This document shows positions 17,402 through 26,880 of a DNA stretch of 63,550 nucleotides, in pieces (position 1 is the first letter of the stretch; each line of letters begins with the position of its first letter). The notes under the pieces were generated by a model, which made no database searches, had not been told where the DNA came from, and saw only the letters and a program-made list of their open reading frames with translations. Position numbers and translations under genes: made by a program. Source of the stretch: Bdellovibrio sp. CG22_combo_CG10-13_8_21_14_all_39_27 (GTDB lineage Bacteria > Bdellovibrionota > Bacteriovoracia > Bacteriovoracales > Bacteriovoracaceae); contig PCTW01000038.1 of the NCBI GenBank assembly GCA_002786715.1, positions 124,492 to 188,041 of the forward strand, in the 5' to 3' direction.

Positions 17402-18250
17402 CTATATTCTCAATTCTTTTTTACTTAAAAACTCAATGAGCTCATTACTAAATTGAACGCTCATCACCATTTCGAAAGATTCTTCAGCCCCCGCGATCTC
17501 ACCAGAGTCCGGAAGGTCGAGATTGGAAAGTATTTGAGGAACTTTTCGAGTAGAGGCATAAGTTCTTATTTTTCGATAGTCATCTTTGATTTGTTCTCTC
17601 GAAGAGAATTTCACGCTTTGCCATTTCTTTAAGTAGCCGACTACCAATTTTTGTTTGCTCGTGTTGGATACAAAAACATCGTAGTTGTCTTCTATTTTAT
17701 GGCTTAAAGCTTGAATCATTTGAAGTCGCTCAAAGCTTTCTGCATTCTCAGTTAATTCAGGCTTCCAAATTGGACCGCCTTTTTTACGTACATCTTCCTC
17801 ATACATCATCATGACTTGTTTCAGAGCAAAAAGTGAGTCTACGGTCTCTTGGCTATCTGGCTCCACAATTTTTGAAGAGACAATATAGATTCCGGCTTCA
17901 TTCATAATTTTATGACTAGCAATGAGATATCTAAAGAGCTCGACCACTTTTGGGTTAGCGGGCATGAATTCTCTTGCTCCTAATTCACTTTCGAATGTTT
18001 TAATTTGAGAGAGATAGGTAGCAACCCTTTTTTTAAAAATTTCAAAGACGTGAAAGCGAGGATTTCCTCTGGGATTCATACTCTTGAGAGTTTCATCAAT
18101 ATGAGACTCTAGTTCTGCCAATCTGTCTCTTGCCGACATACTATAAAAATCAGTATTACTTACGGAACGACTTATAAACTTGGTTTCCTTAGAAGACCAA
18201 AAAGAACAAGAAGATAAAGTAAGTATCAGTAAAAGAATCGTCCACTTCAT
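17402..18250 (-). CDS. Hypothetical lipoprotein
   Basis: 282 aa with a lipobox signal peptide (MKWTILLLILTLSSC, cut at Cys15). The mature part is helical and charged, with no cysteine pairs or known motif. The ribosome site is GGAG 5 nt before the ATG. It lies between the UDG-like lipoprotein and the secreted amidohydrolase and is probably co-transcribed with both. Its family is not recognised. The position suggests it is a partner in that operon. Confidence 0.6.
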   Translation of the reverse strand: MKWTILLLILTLSSCSFWSSKETKFISRSVSNTDFYSMSARDRLAELESHIDETLKSMNPRGNPRFHVFEIFKKRVATYLSQIKTFESELGAREFMPANPKVVELFRYLIASHKIMNEAGIYIVSSKIVEPDSQETVDSLFALKQVMMMYEEDVRKKGGPIWKPELTENAESFERLQMIQALSHKIEDNYDVFVSNTSKQKLVVGYLKKWQSVKFSSREQIKDDYRKIRTYASTRKVPQILSNLDLPDSGEIAGAEESFEMVMSVQFSNELIEFLSKKELRI

Positions 18251-18269
18251 ATTGTCTCCAAAAAACTAC

Positions 18270-20276
18270 CTACAGTTCAGACTTGTTGAATTTCTCAAGT
18301 GATTTTAACTCTTCAGCATTCAAGTCTTTAACACTTGTTCTCCAGCTTGATGCCCATCGGGGAGCGATCACGCGGTAATAGTCACCGTTATAAACTTTTT
18401 TACCACTAATCGTTTCTTGAGCTCTCGCAGCTCTTGAACCACTGGTTCCCATCCACCATCTTGTATAGGCAGGTAAGTCTTCACGAGGAATTATGGAAAC
18501 ACTTCCCGAATATGAAGAAGACGGTTTTGAATCAAGATCTAAGTTAAGCTTCTTAACTTCAGCGAGGGCCGAGTTCCATTGTTTTTCGTGTCCCTTTTCA
18601 GGAGCTGTCAAATGAACAACAGAGAGCGATCCCCATTTTATTTTTTCAGCAATCGCTTTTGAGACTTCACCTAAGGTTAGAACAACTTGGGTTTTACCAT
18701 TTTTCAACACTGATTGAATGATTTCATCTCTAGAATCAAAAACCCCAGGGTTTAGGGCAACACTCATTTTTTCTGCTTCGCTCAAGTCCATTGTATCGAC
18801 AGGCAAGGATCTTAAGATAAAATAAGATTTTGTGGCACCCATGGCATTGAGAAAACTTTGAAGATACTGTCCGCCTGCACCAGTTAAGGCACGACCTGAA
18901 AACATGTCATCAAAAGATTGTTGATCTGCAAGGATTAAAACAGAAGCATTATCAAAGCGACCTCTGTAAATACCATTAGGACCAAAAGATTCGTGTGCCG
19001 TTACACCAAGAGAGGAGTAAGGCTGTTGAAAATAATCGATAAGCATCTTCCCATATTGACCAGGACCTTCATCATAGAGTCTTCTTCCGTTGACGGAACG
19101 AGGACTTTCATTTGGGAAATCCTTTTTATCCATATCAGATGGTGCAGAATTAAGTAACGATGGAGGATCTGAGTAGGTCAAACGGTGAACCGTCTCCTCT
19201 TTGCAGCGTCCATCAATTCTTTGAGTGTTATTATAACAACCGTTTTCACTATAGACCTGAATTGAGTTCTGTCCTCTTCTGTTTGATGTCGTTCCTTCGT
19301 TACCCATAACCCACGGTGTTCCAAAGGCAAAATCTCGATGTGGTATGGCTGCGTATCCATAGCGAAAGTCTTTGGTGAAATCTCTTTTCATGTCAGGATC
19401 TGTCTCAAGTTTGATTTCTTTATTTTTAATCAAATCTGCTACGATTTGTGCTTTTTTATTAAAATCAATTCTCAATCTTGCGCCTGCATCATCTCCACCA
19501 TTTCTTGCCGAAGCAGCTCCTGGATGTGAAACACCAATGATTCGAACATTTTTTAATTTTCCTGTTCCAGTACAGTATCCTCTGCTTAGTTGACTTGAAC
19601 TACATTTTCCACCATGACTTCTTACCCAAGTTGCAGCTGAATCTTTACCCGCAGTTCCAACTCCAATGACAAGACTTAAAGTCTCTTCATTTTGCTCGAG
19701 CATATAATCAAACATTTTGTGTCGATGCTGAACGACGATGCTCGATTCATCTTGAGCAAGCCACATCAATCTTTTTAGCTCTTCTACTTTTTTGGGATTC
19801 TTAGCATCTTCACCGAAAAGTGAATATTGGCCAGTAATCGTGTAAACAAAAGTATTCATGAAAAGATAAGAGCGATCGATACCGAGATAATTTAAGAACT
19901 TTTGCATTCTCGTTCCAGTTGAGCCTGTGAACGAACGATTGGAAACGTTTTCGTCTTGAGCGCCTTCCTGTCCAATAACAAAAACTTTAACTTCATTTTT
20001 TCCGAGTCGACCTCGATACCACATTGGCCCAAATATCCATCTGAATTTTTCACCAGTGCCTTGAAGAACTGCTTTACCAAAAGCGCGGAAGTTAGGAGTC
20101 TCTGCAAAGAGATCCGGCCATTTTGAATCTTTTGGTGCGCCGGGATCATATTCCCAGGCATAACCTCTATCTCCAAAAGATGAGATATGACGTTCTCCCT
20201 TGGATGTAAATTTTGAACAATTTACAATCGAAATGGACGTCAATAATAATGACACCAAAACTAATAGGCTTCTCAT
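18270..20276 (-). CDS. Lipoprotein with tandem uracil-DNA-glycosylase-like domains
   Basis: About 668 aa from the ATG at 20276 (GGAG 7 nt upstream). The N-terminus MRSLLVLVSLLLTSISIVNC ends in a lipobox-like Cys. Domain 1 (about residues 95-270) matches family-4-type UDGs: VFVIGQEGAQDE, RSFTGSTGTRMQKFLNYLGI, RSYLFMNTFVY, then SLVIGVGTAGKD and the HP motif in GVSHPGAASARN. Domain 2 (about 430-590) repeats the plan with ILADQQSFDD, GRALTGAGGQYLQSFLNAMG and VVLTLGEVSKA, but its HP position is replaced (HLTAPE). The iron-sulfur cysteines of true family-4 UDGs are absent. Export of a UDG fold is unusual. It heads a three-gene minus-strand operon. Confidence 0.7.
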   Translation of the reverse strand: MRSLLVLVSLLLTSISIVNCSKFTSKGERHISSFGDRGYAWEYDPGAPKDSKWPDLFAETPNFRAFGKAVLQGTGEKFRWIFGPMWYRGRLGKNEVKVFVIGQEGAQDENVSNRSFTGSTGTRMQKFLNYLGIDRSYLFMNTFVYTITGQYSLFGEDAKNPKKVEELKRLMWLAQDESSIVVQHRHKMFDYMLEQNEETLSLVIGVGTAGKDSAATWVRSHGGKCSSSQLSRGYCTGTGKLKNVRIIGVSHPGAASARNGGDDAGARLRIDFNKKAQIVADLIKNKEIKLETDPDMKRDFTKDFRYGYAAIPHRDFAFGTPWVMGNEGTTSNRRGQNSIQVYSENGCYNNTQRIDGRCKEETVHRLTYSDPPSLLNSAPSDMDKKDFPNESPRSVNGRRLYDEGPGQYGKMLIDYFQQPYSSLGVTAHESFGPNGIYRGRFDNASVLILADQQSFDDMFSGRALTGAGGQYLQSFLNAMGATKSYFILRSLPVDTMDLSEAEKMSVALNPGVFDSRDEIIQSVLKNGKTQVVLTLGEVSKAIAEKIKWGSLSVVHLTAPEKGHEKQWNSALAEVKKLNLDLDSKPSSSYSGSVSIIPREDLPAYTRWWMGTSGSRAARAQETISGKKVYNGDYYRVIAPRWASSWRTSVKDLNAEELKSLEKFNKSEL

Positions 20277-20519
20277 GAATGCGCTCCTTATCTTCTCAAT
20301 TGGGCTACACGATCCCAAATAAATTCTGACTATATTTTCTTCTGAATATGCTTTGAGTGATAGAAGACAATTTTTTCCGTCTTAGAGAAGTTATTGAAAT
20401 GAGAGAGCAGAAGAATGAGAAAAAGACTTTATCCGATAGAAATGATAGGGCTTTTGAAAAAAGTGAGATAATCATTTGAAAATAATTACATTTTCCCTTA
20501 TAACCTTGATTGAGGGGAT

Positions 20520-20774
20520 ATGAAAAAATTAGAAAATGATTTGGCCAAATTGATGGATCAAGAGAGTTTGAAACTTCTCCATCTTATTGGAATTAATACG
20601 GCAGAACAGCTTATAGGCCAAAATGCTGAGAGCCTCTTCGAAAAAATTTGTAGAAAAACAGAACTTCAACATGGCGGTCAGCTTAAACACTCAATTGAGC
20701 AAGCCGTTGCTAAAGTAGAATTAAAAAATAATACAAGGCAAGCTCGTAAAAAAAATCCACAGCTTTTAAACTAA
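20520..20774 (+). CDS. Small helical protein, possible helix-hairpin-helix (Cdd1-like)
   Basis: 84 aa. The central segment LLHLIGINTAEQLIGQNAESLFEKI resembles a helix-hairpin-helix with a G-I-x-T-A-x-x-L turn, as in Cdd1/DUF4332-type small proteins. The tail is Lys/Arg/Asn-rich. GAGGGG lies 2 nt before the ATG. Upstream, TTGAAA (20476) and TATAAC (20499) are separated by 17 nt and form a plausible promoter with a very short leader. DNA binding is a guess. Confidence 0.5.
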   Translation: MKKLENDLAKLMDQESLKLLHLIGINTAEQLIGQNAESLFEKICRKTELQHGGQLKHSIEQAVAKVELKNNTRQARKKNPQLLN

Positions 20775-20779
20775 TTTAA

Positions 20780-21799
20780 TCAGTTAATTTCAATCACAAC
20801 TTTTAAGGCATTTGATTTTGTTTGAGCACAAACAAAAGCTTCTGAAATCTGATCAATCGGGAAGCGGTGAGAAACAATCGTTTCTCCTAGTTTCTGAATT
20901 TCACTTTTCCACTCTTCAATTGTTTTAACAAAAGAACTTTTTGGAAGGCCGCGAGTCCACTTTATGCTCATGCAAGTTGTACCAGCTAGACGAGGGTCAA
21001 TTTTAATATCCTGAGAATATTTTCCAACAACGACTAGTTTGGTACCAATTGTTGCAAAAAGGGGGAGGTATTTCCAAAGACCTGGAGTACCACCATTATC
21101 ACCGGAACAATCGACAATAAGATCAAATTGGTGATGGGATTTTTTATCCATTAACCATTCGCCCAAGGATCGAGCAGGCAAACCAAGCTTTAGTGCGCTC
21201 TTGAGACGAAAGGGTTCAAGTTCGAGCATTTCAAAAGTGTAACCTTCGCGCTTTGCTCTAAGGGCCGTGAATAATCCAACAGGACCGGCACCCAAAACGA
21301 GAAGCTTTTCTTTTTTGTTTGATAGTTGCGAAAGTTGATTCATTGATTCATCTCCAACAGCAGCAACTTCAAGTAAAGTGAGAGAGCCATAATCAGCAAC
21401 TCTATCCATTTTCAAAAGGGCACGCTCAGGTAAGCTTGCCCAAGTTCTCAGCATTCCTTTGTCTTTTGATCCAATATAAATTCCATTATTGCAAAGATTG
21501 CCAAGATCCTCTTGGCAAAACTTACACTGGCCGCAACCAATTAAAGCTCCACTCGAAACGAGGTCTCCTACCATATACTTTGAAGTTGAAGAGGTGACAG
21601 CAACTTCTCCGACCCACTCATGTCCAAGAAAAATTTCTTTATCTGGCGCAAGTGTTTCAATAAAATTCAAATCAGAGCCGCAAATTCCAACGGCCAAGGG
21701 GCGCACAATTATATCTCCATCAGCAACTTGAGTGGGCATGGCCTCCATATCGCGAACTTCGAATCCCTTATTTTTGGTAAATACGACCTCTTTCTCCAA
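20780..21799 (-). CDS. Zinc-dependent alcohol dehydrogenase (glucose dehydrogenase-like MDR)
   Basis: About 339 aa. The catalytic zinc site is seen in GICGSDLNF and LGHEWVGEV, the structural zinc in CGQCKFCQEDLGNLC, and the Rossmann loop in LVLGAGPVGLFTALRAKREG. The layout matches medium-chain dehydrogenases of the glucose or sorbitol dehydrogenase type. The start is TTG at 21799 with AAGGAG 7 nt upstream; a TTG at 21805 is too close to that site. It is convergent with the small gene at 20520 and divergent from the radical SAM gene at 21952. It could make or degrade a sugar or cyclitol for the locus to its right. Confidence 0.85.
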   Translation of the reverse strand: MEKEVVFTKNKGFEVRDMEAMPTQVADGDIIVRPLAVGICGSDLNFIETLAPDKEIFLGHEWVGEVAVTSSTSKYMVGDLVSSGALIGCGQCKFCQEDLGNLCNNGIYIGSKDKGMLRTWASLPERALLKMDRVADYGSLTLLEVAAVGDESMNQLSQLSNKKEKLLVLGAGPVGLFTALRAKREGYTFEMLELEPFRLKSALKLGLPARSLGEWLMDKKSHHQFDLIVDCSGDNGGTPGLWKYLPLFATIGTKLVVVGKYSQDIKIDPRLAGTTCMSIKWTRGLPKSSFVKTIEEWKSEIQKLGETIVSHRFPIDQISEAFVCAQTKSNALKVVIEIN

Positions 21800-21951
21800 A
21801 TTCAAACTCCTTAATTTCGGTCTCTGCTACTAGAATCAAAGGTACCATAACTCTTAATAAAGGGGAATGAGCAACTAAAACGATCGAGTATAGTTTTGAA
21901 GAAGCATGATATTATATGAGCGAAGAAACAGATTAATTTAAGGGTGTAAAT

Positions 21952-23157
21952 TTGTCTTCAAATTCAGAGCTTAAAAAAAAATTCCTTTGTCCATTGCCAT
22001 GGATTCAGCTTTGTATTCATACCGATGGAACTCAAAAAGTTTGTTGTCACACAAACTTGCCTCATCATATTTCAAACACCAAGAACACACCCGCTAAGTT
22101 TGGATCGAAAGAGGATATGAAAGATTCAACAAATAATCCAGGCTTAGTTGAAATTCGAAAAACAATGATGGAAGGACGAATCCCATTGATGTGCCAAACA
22201 TGTAACCAAGAAGAATTGAAAACAGGTAGCTCGCCTCGAATTGAGATGCTGGAAAAATTTGAAAAAGACTTTGAAGAATCATTTAAAAGAACGGACAGCA
22301 CTGGAGTCATTACAAATCCCTCAGTAAAATACTTAGATTTTTCTATTGGAAACGAGTGTAATTTGGCCTGTCGAATGTGCAATCCCTATTACTCTTCAAA
22401 ACTTGAGCAAGAATGGAAAAGGGAAGGAGTCAAATTTAATTGGGAAAAAGTAGAAGAGGCGCATCTTTTTAGTCGATCGAAAAAAATGTTACCAGAATCA
22501 ATTCAAGACCTAGAACTAATTTGCTTCCAAGGAGGTGAACCCTTAATAAATAAAGGGCACCTGGATATTCTTCAGAGTTTAATTGAAAATGGGAAATCAC
22601 AAGATATAAAAATCGAATACAATACCAATTTATCTGCATTACCTCAAATATTACTTGAGTTGTGGTCACATTTCAAAAAAGTGAAACTCTTTGTTAGCTT
22701 AGATGGCATTGGTGAATTGCAAGAAATAATTAGGAGACCTTTGTCATGGGATAAGTTTTTATTGAATTTAGAAAAAGTAAAAAAAATGGATTCAATAGAA
22801 ATTGAATTTGTGACGGTTGTTCAAGCATACAATCTTCCTTTCTTGACTGAAATTTTTGACTTCGTATCAAAGTTTGTAGGCAAGCCAATATTGCCAAATC
22901 TAATCTATCTTCAAGAACCAGGTCACTTAACGCCAGAATCTTTAGATGCAGATTTATTAACGCAATCAATAATAAAGATACAAAATTACCTTGATTCAAG
23001 CTTTATAAACAATGAAGGGAAAGAGCTTAAAGCATTCCTTCAAAAATTGAAACCTGACAATGAGAAAAGAATGCTTTTTACGATCTTTAATAAAAAAATA
23101 GATCAGAGAGAAGATAAGAAATGGACTGACTATATAAAAAGATTGTTGAATAAGTGA
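21952..23157 (+). CDS. Radical SAM protein with N-terminal twitch domain
   Basis: 401 aa. The auxiliary cysteines are FLCPLPWIQL, QKVCCHTN and PLMCQTCNQEE. The SAM motif CNLACRMC is near residue 136, followed by ICFQGGEPL and FVSLDGIG. It is most similar to the protein at 47382-48632: both share CPxP[WF]I, VRL/QKVCCH, the C-x2-C-x2-E pair before SG/TGSSPRIE, and CNLACRMC. The start is TTG, with AAGGG 7 nt upstream. It opens a plus-strand run with an MBOAT acyltransferase and an SGNH-like protein, so acylation of a modified surface molecule is a reasonable context. Confidence 0.85.
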   Translation: MSSNSELKKKFLCPLPWIQLCIHTDGTQKVCCHTNLPHHISNTKNTPAKFGSKEDMKDSTNNPGLVEIRKTMMEGRIPLMCQTCNQEELKTGSSPRIEMLEKFEKDFEESFKRTDSTGVITNPSVKYLDFSIGNECNLACRMCNPYYSSKLEQEWKREGVKFNWEKVEEAHLFSRSKKMLPESIQDLELICFQGGEPLINKGHLDILQSLIENGKSQDIKIEYNTNLSALPQILLELWSHFKKVKLFVSLDGIGELQEIIRRPLSWDKFLLNLEKVKKMDSIEIEFVTVVQAYNLPFLTEIFDFVSKFVGKPILPNLIYLQEPGHLTPESLDADLLTQSIIKIQNYLDSSFINNEGKELKAFLQKLKPDNEKRMLFTIFNKKIDQREDKKWTDYIKRLLNK

Positions 23158-23167
23158 GTCGCGATCA

Positions 23168-24625
23168 ATGTCGTTCGATACATTAAATTATTATATTTTC
23201 TTTCCTCTTTTCTTTCTTGCCTACTGGCTATTTCCTTTCCGTTGGCGTGTCCCTCTAATGCTTGTCGGAAGTTATTATTTCTATGCCTGCGTCAAGCCCA
23301 TCTATCTCATCCTTATTGTGTTTTCTACGCTCGTTGACTATTTTTGCTCGAGAAAAATTGAAAGTGGAATCTCTAAAAAGAAATATTTGTGGATTTCTCT
23401 GGGAGTCAATTTATCTTTATTATCAATATTTAAATATCTAGATTTCTCAATAGCAGTTTTAAACGACTTGATATCACTCATGAATTTTGACTACAGCATT
23501 CCTTTGCAAAAATTAGAATTTCCAATAGGTATTTCCTTTTATACGTTACAAACCCTGAGTTACACCATCGATGTTTATAGAGGGGACATTCCTGCAGAGA
23601 AAAATATATTCAAGTTTTCACTTTTTGTTTGCTTCTTTCCACAATTAGTTGCGGGACCGCTAGAGAGAGCGGGAAAACTGCTGCCGCAATTTAGTCAAAA
23701 AAGGGAGTTCAATTATGATAGGGCAGTTGATGGGATTCTTTTAATTTTGTGGGGACTGATCAAGAAAACGGTTGTGTCAGATAGGCTTGTATTGATAATT
23801 GAGAGTGTTTATAAAAATGAGAACCATTCCTATTCAGGGATACATTTCGCGCTCGTTGGATTAATGATAAGTGCAAAGTTTTATGGTGATTTTTCGGGTT
23901 ACTCAGATATGGCTGTAGGATCGGCCAAATTGCTAGGAATTGAACTGTCCAAAAACTTCGACATTCCTTTTTGGTCAACGAGTATTACAAAGTTTTGGAG
24001 AAAATGGCATGTCACTTTATCAAACTGGTTGCATGATTATCTTTACTTAGCTTTTCCTATCTCCAAAACGAATAGAAATGCACCTGTAAGGTATCTCGCT
24101 GTCCTCGCAGTATTTATTGTGAGTGGACTATGGCATGGGCCGGCTTGGACTTTCGTTATATGGGGGACGATTAATGGTGTTCTATGCCTCATTTATATGT
24201 ACACAAGTCGTATCCGAGATGAAATTGCAAATCTCATGGGTTTTCAATTCATTCCATCTGCAATAAAGGGCATCATATCAGTCGCAATTACAAATACGCT
24301 AGTTGGATTCACGATGATCTTTTTCATGTCACCAAACTTGAAATTTGCCACAAGCTTTTTACGTAAAGTATTTAGTGAGTTTTCGCTTTTAAGATTTGAG
24401 GATTTTCTGAAAGCCTATGGATATTTTCAAAATGATTTAATTATTGCAACAGTCGTCATTGCAATCATCGAATTACTGAATTTTGCAAAGAACAAGAATA
24501 TGAAATTTACCAATATTCGATGTATGCCAATTTGGTTCCGATGGCCAACATATATAGTGGGATTAAGTATCTTCTTAATATTAAGTTATACTGAAAAAAG
24601 TGCTTTTAGCTATTTTTATTATTGA
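23168..24625 (+). CDS. MBOAT-family O-acyltransferase (AlgI-like)
   Basis: 485 aa, about 10-11 membrane helices. The MBOAT core has TKFWRKWHVTLSNWLHDYLY (about residues 275-293) and the catalytic His region VSGLWHGPAWTFVIWG (about 318-333). AlgI/PatA/DltB relatives move acyl groups across the inner membrane to a polysaccharide or peptidoglycan-like acceptor. It is followed by an overlapping SGNH-like partner, as in AlgI-AlgJ/AlgX and PatA-PatB systems. It lies 10 nt after a radical SAM gene. Confidence 0.92.
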   Translation: MSFDTLNYYIFFPLFFLAYWLFPFRWRVPLMLVGSYYFYACVKPIYLILIVFSTLVDYFCSRKIESGISKKKYLWISLGVNLSLLSIFKYLDFSIAVLNDLISLMNFDYSIPLQKLEFPIGISFYTLQTLSYTIDVYRGDIPAEKNIFKFSLFVCFFPQLVAGPLERAGKLLPQFSQKREFNYDRAVDGILLILWGLIKKTVVSDRLVLIIESVYKNENHSYSGIHFALVGLMISAKFYGDFSGYSDMAVGSAKLLGIELSKNFDIPFWSTSITKFWRKWHVTLSNWLHDYLYLAFPISKTNRNAPVRYLAVLAVFIVSGLWHGPAWTFVIWGTINGVLCLIYMYTSRIRDEIANLMGFQFIPSAIKGIISVAITNTLVGFTMIFFMSPNLKFATSFLRKVFSEFSLLRFEDFLKAYGYFQNDLIIATVVIAIIELLNFAKNKNMKFTNIRCMPIWFRWPTYIVGLSIFLILSYTEKSAFSYFYY

Positions 24626-25665
24626 TGAAAAAGTTTCTTTTAAAAACATTTATGGCTCTCTTTTTTGTTTATCTTCCCTGGATATTCTTTGTATCTTTAG
24701 GGCGAAATTATTACACTCCCATTGATTTTGCGAGCTGGGATTTTAAACACAAATTAATTAATGATGACAAATTCAATCCGAAAGAAATTGTCATTGGTGA
24801 CTCCTTGGCCATGACTGCAATAAACCCCAAACTGATTAACCCCGATTTGTATAATTTGGCACAAAGTGGCTCAACTCTTGTCGATGCCTATTATTACCTC
24901 AGGAAGTATTTGGCCGCAGGAAAAAATCCAAGGAGAGTCTTTTTAAGCTTTGGTACTACTCATTGGCAAAGCTCTGATGTTTTCAGAGAACAGACAATAG
25001 CCTATGGGTTTTTAAAATATGACGAATTTAATGAGTTTATTAATCTAACAGAGAAGCTCCCTCTTTTTTACTCGCCTGAAGAAGTTATAAGTATTTTTAA
25101 AAATTGGATTCCCTTTAATCTCTTCTTTAAGAATGCTATTTCAAGATTCAGAAAAGAAATAACTTATTTTGATTTTTTCATGATGCGGGTGGGACTTTCT
25201 CCAATGTTAATTAATCATGTAAAGAATAATCTTTTTGAAATTGAGAAGAATGTTAAAATTAAAAAATTAATGAAAGTTCAAATGTCTGAACATGACGGCC
25301 AACACTTATTTGAGAAAAAAAAGAACGTTAATGTGGTTAATCCCAGAGTCCAGTATGACAAGTGGAATGTCCATCCCATCAACAGGCTCTATTTTGAAAA
25401 AATAATCACCCTACTATCAGAACATAAAATAGATATAGAAATAGTTTTTGTCCCAAATAATCCCAATTCGTGGAATCAGTTCAGTAAGGCATTTTTTAAC
25501 GGAATGAATCAATTTTTTGGTTCTTACCAAATCTTTAATGGAAATTTGAAGTATAATCAAATTGAATCCTTTGCCATCGATAAACTAGGCGATATGGATC
25601 ACGTTAACGAAGATGGGATGATAGAATTTTCTCATTTATTTAAAGCAAGGTATTATAATAGATAA
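24625..25665 (+). CDS. SGNH/AlgJ-like membrane-anchored acyltransferase partner
   Basis: 346 aa with an N-terminal anchor (FLLKTFMALFFVYLPWIFFV). The SGNH block I is IVIGDSLAMTAINPK (Ser near 59), followed by LYNLAQSGSTLVDAY, and near the C-terminus LGDMDHVNEDG supplies the Asp-x2-His pair. This set is typical of proteins that complete O-acetylation in the periplasm after an MBOAT delivers the acyl group. Its ATG at 24625 overlaps the MBOAT stop (TGATG), so the two are translationally coupled. SGNH activity is inferred. Confidence 0.75.
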   Translation: MKKFLLKTFMALFFVYLPWIFFVSLGRNYYTPIDFASWDFKHKLINDDKFNPKEIVIGDSLAMTAINPKLINPDLYNLAQSGSTLVDAYYYLRKYLAAGKNPRRVFLSFGTTHWQSSDVFREQTIAYGFLKYDEFNEFINLTEKLPLFYSPEEVISIFKNWIPFNLFFKNAISRFRKEITYFDFFMMRVGLSPMLINHVKNNLFEIEKNVKIKKLMKVQMSEHDGQHLFEKKKNVNVVNPRVQYDKWNVHPINRLYFEKIITLLSEHKIDIEIVFVPNNPNSWNQFSKAFFNGMNQFFGSYQIFNGNLKYNQIESFAIDKLGDMDHVNEDGMIEFSHLFKARYYNR

Positions 25666-25725
25666 GAATCAATGAAATCTAAGGGATGTTGGAGATTATT
25701 GATAACTTTTTGAAGGAAGATTTTC

Positions 25726-26877
25726 ATGAATAAAAAGATTTCATTACCAATTATAATAGTAAGTTCTTTATTGTTAGGATTTTATATTGGTTATATTAAG
25801 GCAAAAAAATCTGAGATGAGTATTTCGGATATGTATATTCAGAAACAAAAAGAAGTAAAACGAAGCTCAAATATGCAATATGAATTTGAAGGACCATTGA
25901 TCATTGTAAATAGTCGTGAATTTACTTTTCTAGATCTTCCTTTGCAAACTCAAAAAACAATCATTGGTGAAAGTATTGAATATCGTCAAAGACTTAATGA
26001 GATTTTGAAAGGGTTTGGAGTGCAATACATGGTGGCTATTACGCGCAATCCAAATCAAGAGGTAGACTCGAGTGTCTTTACGGACATTGTGAGTTTTTAT
26101 GACGGAATAGTCACAGATCAAGAAGTGGAAGATGTTTACAACAAAAACATAAAAGTATTTCCTGTAGGACATGATAAAAAATTAACGCTCGGGAAAATAA
26201 AAGTCCAAATGATAGTGAATAAGATTACAGAATTTACAAATATGGAAGGCGCGAAATACTTATCGACTGGACAACTTGTATATAAGATTAAAAACCCTCC
26301 TTTGCCTTCCGCCTGGCTAAAGTATGAAAATGCTCCGATGCTGAAATTTTCTGATGATGCGAAGATTAAAATAAAATTAGTGATGAATTATAACTGTGAG
26401 AGGTGTGGTAACTTGCAAAAAGACTTAGGGGAATTGCTTGAAAAGTACGATCCTAAGAAATTAGAAATTACTCTATTGCATTATTCTAATAAGCACCTTG
26501 ATACAAGCTATTATTTTAACAAAGCGATTCTCTGTTTACGAGATCAGTCAGAAACTGCTTTTTGGAAGCTCAATTTAGAACTATTAGGAAGAACAAAAGA
26601 GATTTCTTTGCTTAAGGAAGATGATCTCGACAAGTCTCGTGAAATTCTTGAACAAATACTTAAGAGCGGAACTTTTGCTGATGTTAATCAAGAAAAGATT
26701 TTTGAATGTGTCAAAGATGAAACCAGCGGTAATAAAAATAGAAAATATCTTCTTACTATTCAAAATGATTTTCAGTACTTAACAAGATTACCTTTTCCAC
26801 TCGTTTTTATCAATGATACGAGAATAGAATATAGTTCAGGTTCTTTGCTTCAGGCAGTAGAGAATTTTGTAAATTAA
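25726..26877 (+). CDS. Membrane-anchored thioredoxin/DsbA-like protein with CERC motif
   Basis: 383 aa. An N-terminal signal anchor (ISLPIIIVSSLLLGFYIGYI) precedes a region of about 180 residues without a clear family, then a DsbA-like domain starting KIKLVMNYNCERCGNLQKDL with the CxxC near residues 222-225, and VFIND near the end in the cis-Pro position (LPFPLVFIND). The pattern matches DsbA/DsbG-type periplasmic oxidoreductases fused to an N-terminal peptidyl-prolyl-isomerase-like or linker region. GAAGGAAG lies 6 nt before the ATG. In this locus it may form or reshuffle disulfides in an exported partner. It is convergent with the ABC permease gene. Confidence 0.7.
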   Translation: MNKKISLPIIIVSSLLLGFYIGYIKAKKSEMSISDMYIQKQKEVKRSSNMQYEFEGPLIIVNSREFTFLDLPLQTQKTIIGESIEYRQRLNEILKGFGVQYMVAITRNPNQEVDSSVFTDIVSFYDGIVTDQEVEDVYNKNIKVFPVGHDKKLTLGKIKVQMIVNKITEFTNMEGAKYLSTGQLVYKIKNPPLPSAWLKYENAPMLKFSDDAKIKIKLVMNYNCERCGNLQKDLGELLEKYDPKKLEITLLHYSNKHLDTSYYFNKAILCLRDQSETAFWKLNLELLGRTKEISLLKEDDLDKSREILEQILKSGTFADVNQEKIFECVKDETSGNKNRKYLLTIQNDFQYLTRLPFPLVFINDTRIEYSSGSLLQAVENFVN

Positions 26878-26880
26878 AAA

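Noticed and set aside
20399-20479. A 26-codon frame between the UDG-like gene and the small helical gene
   Set aside because: Very short, no ribosome site and no family resemblance.
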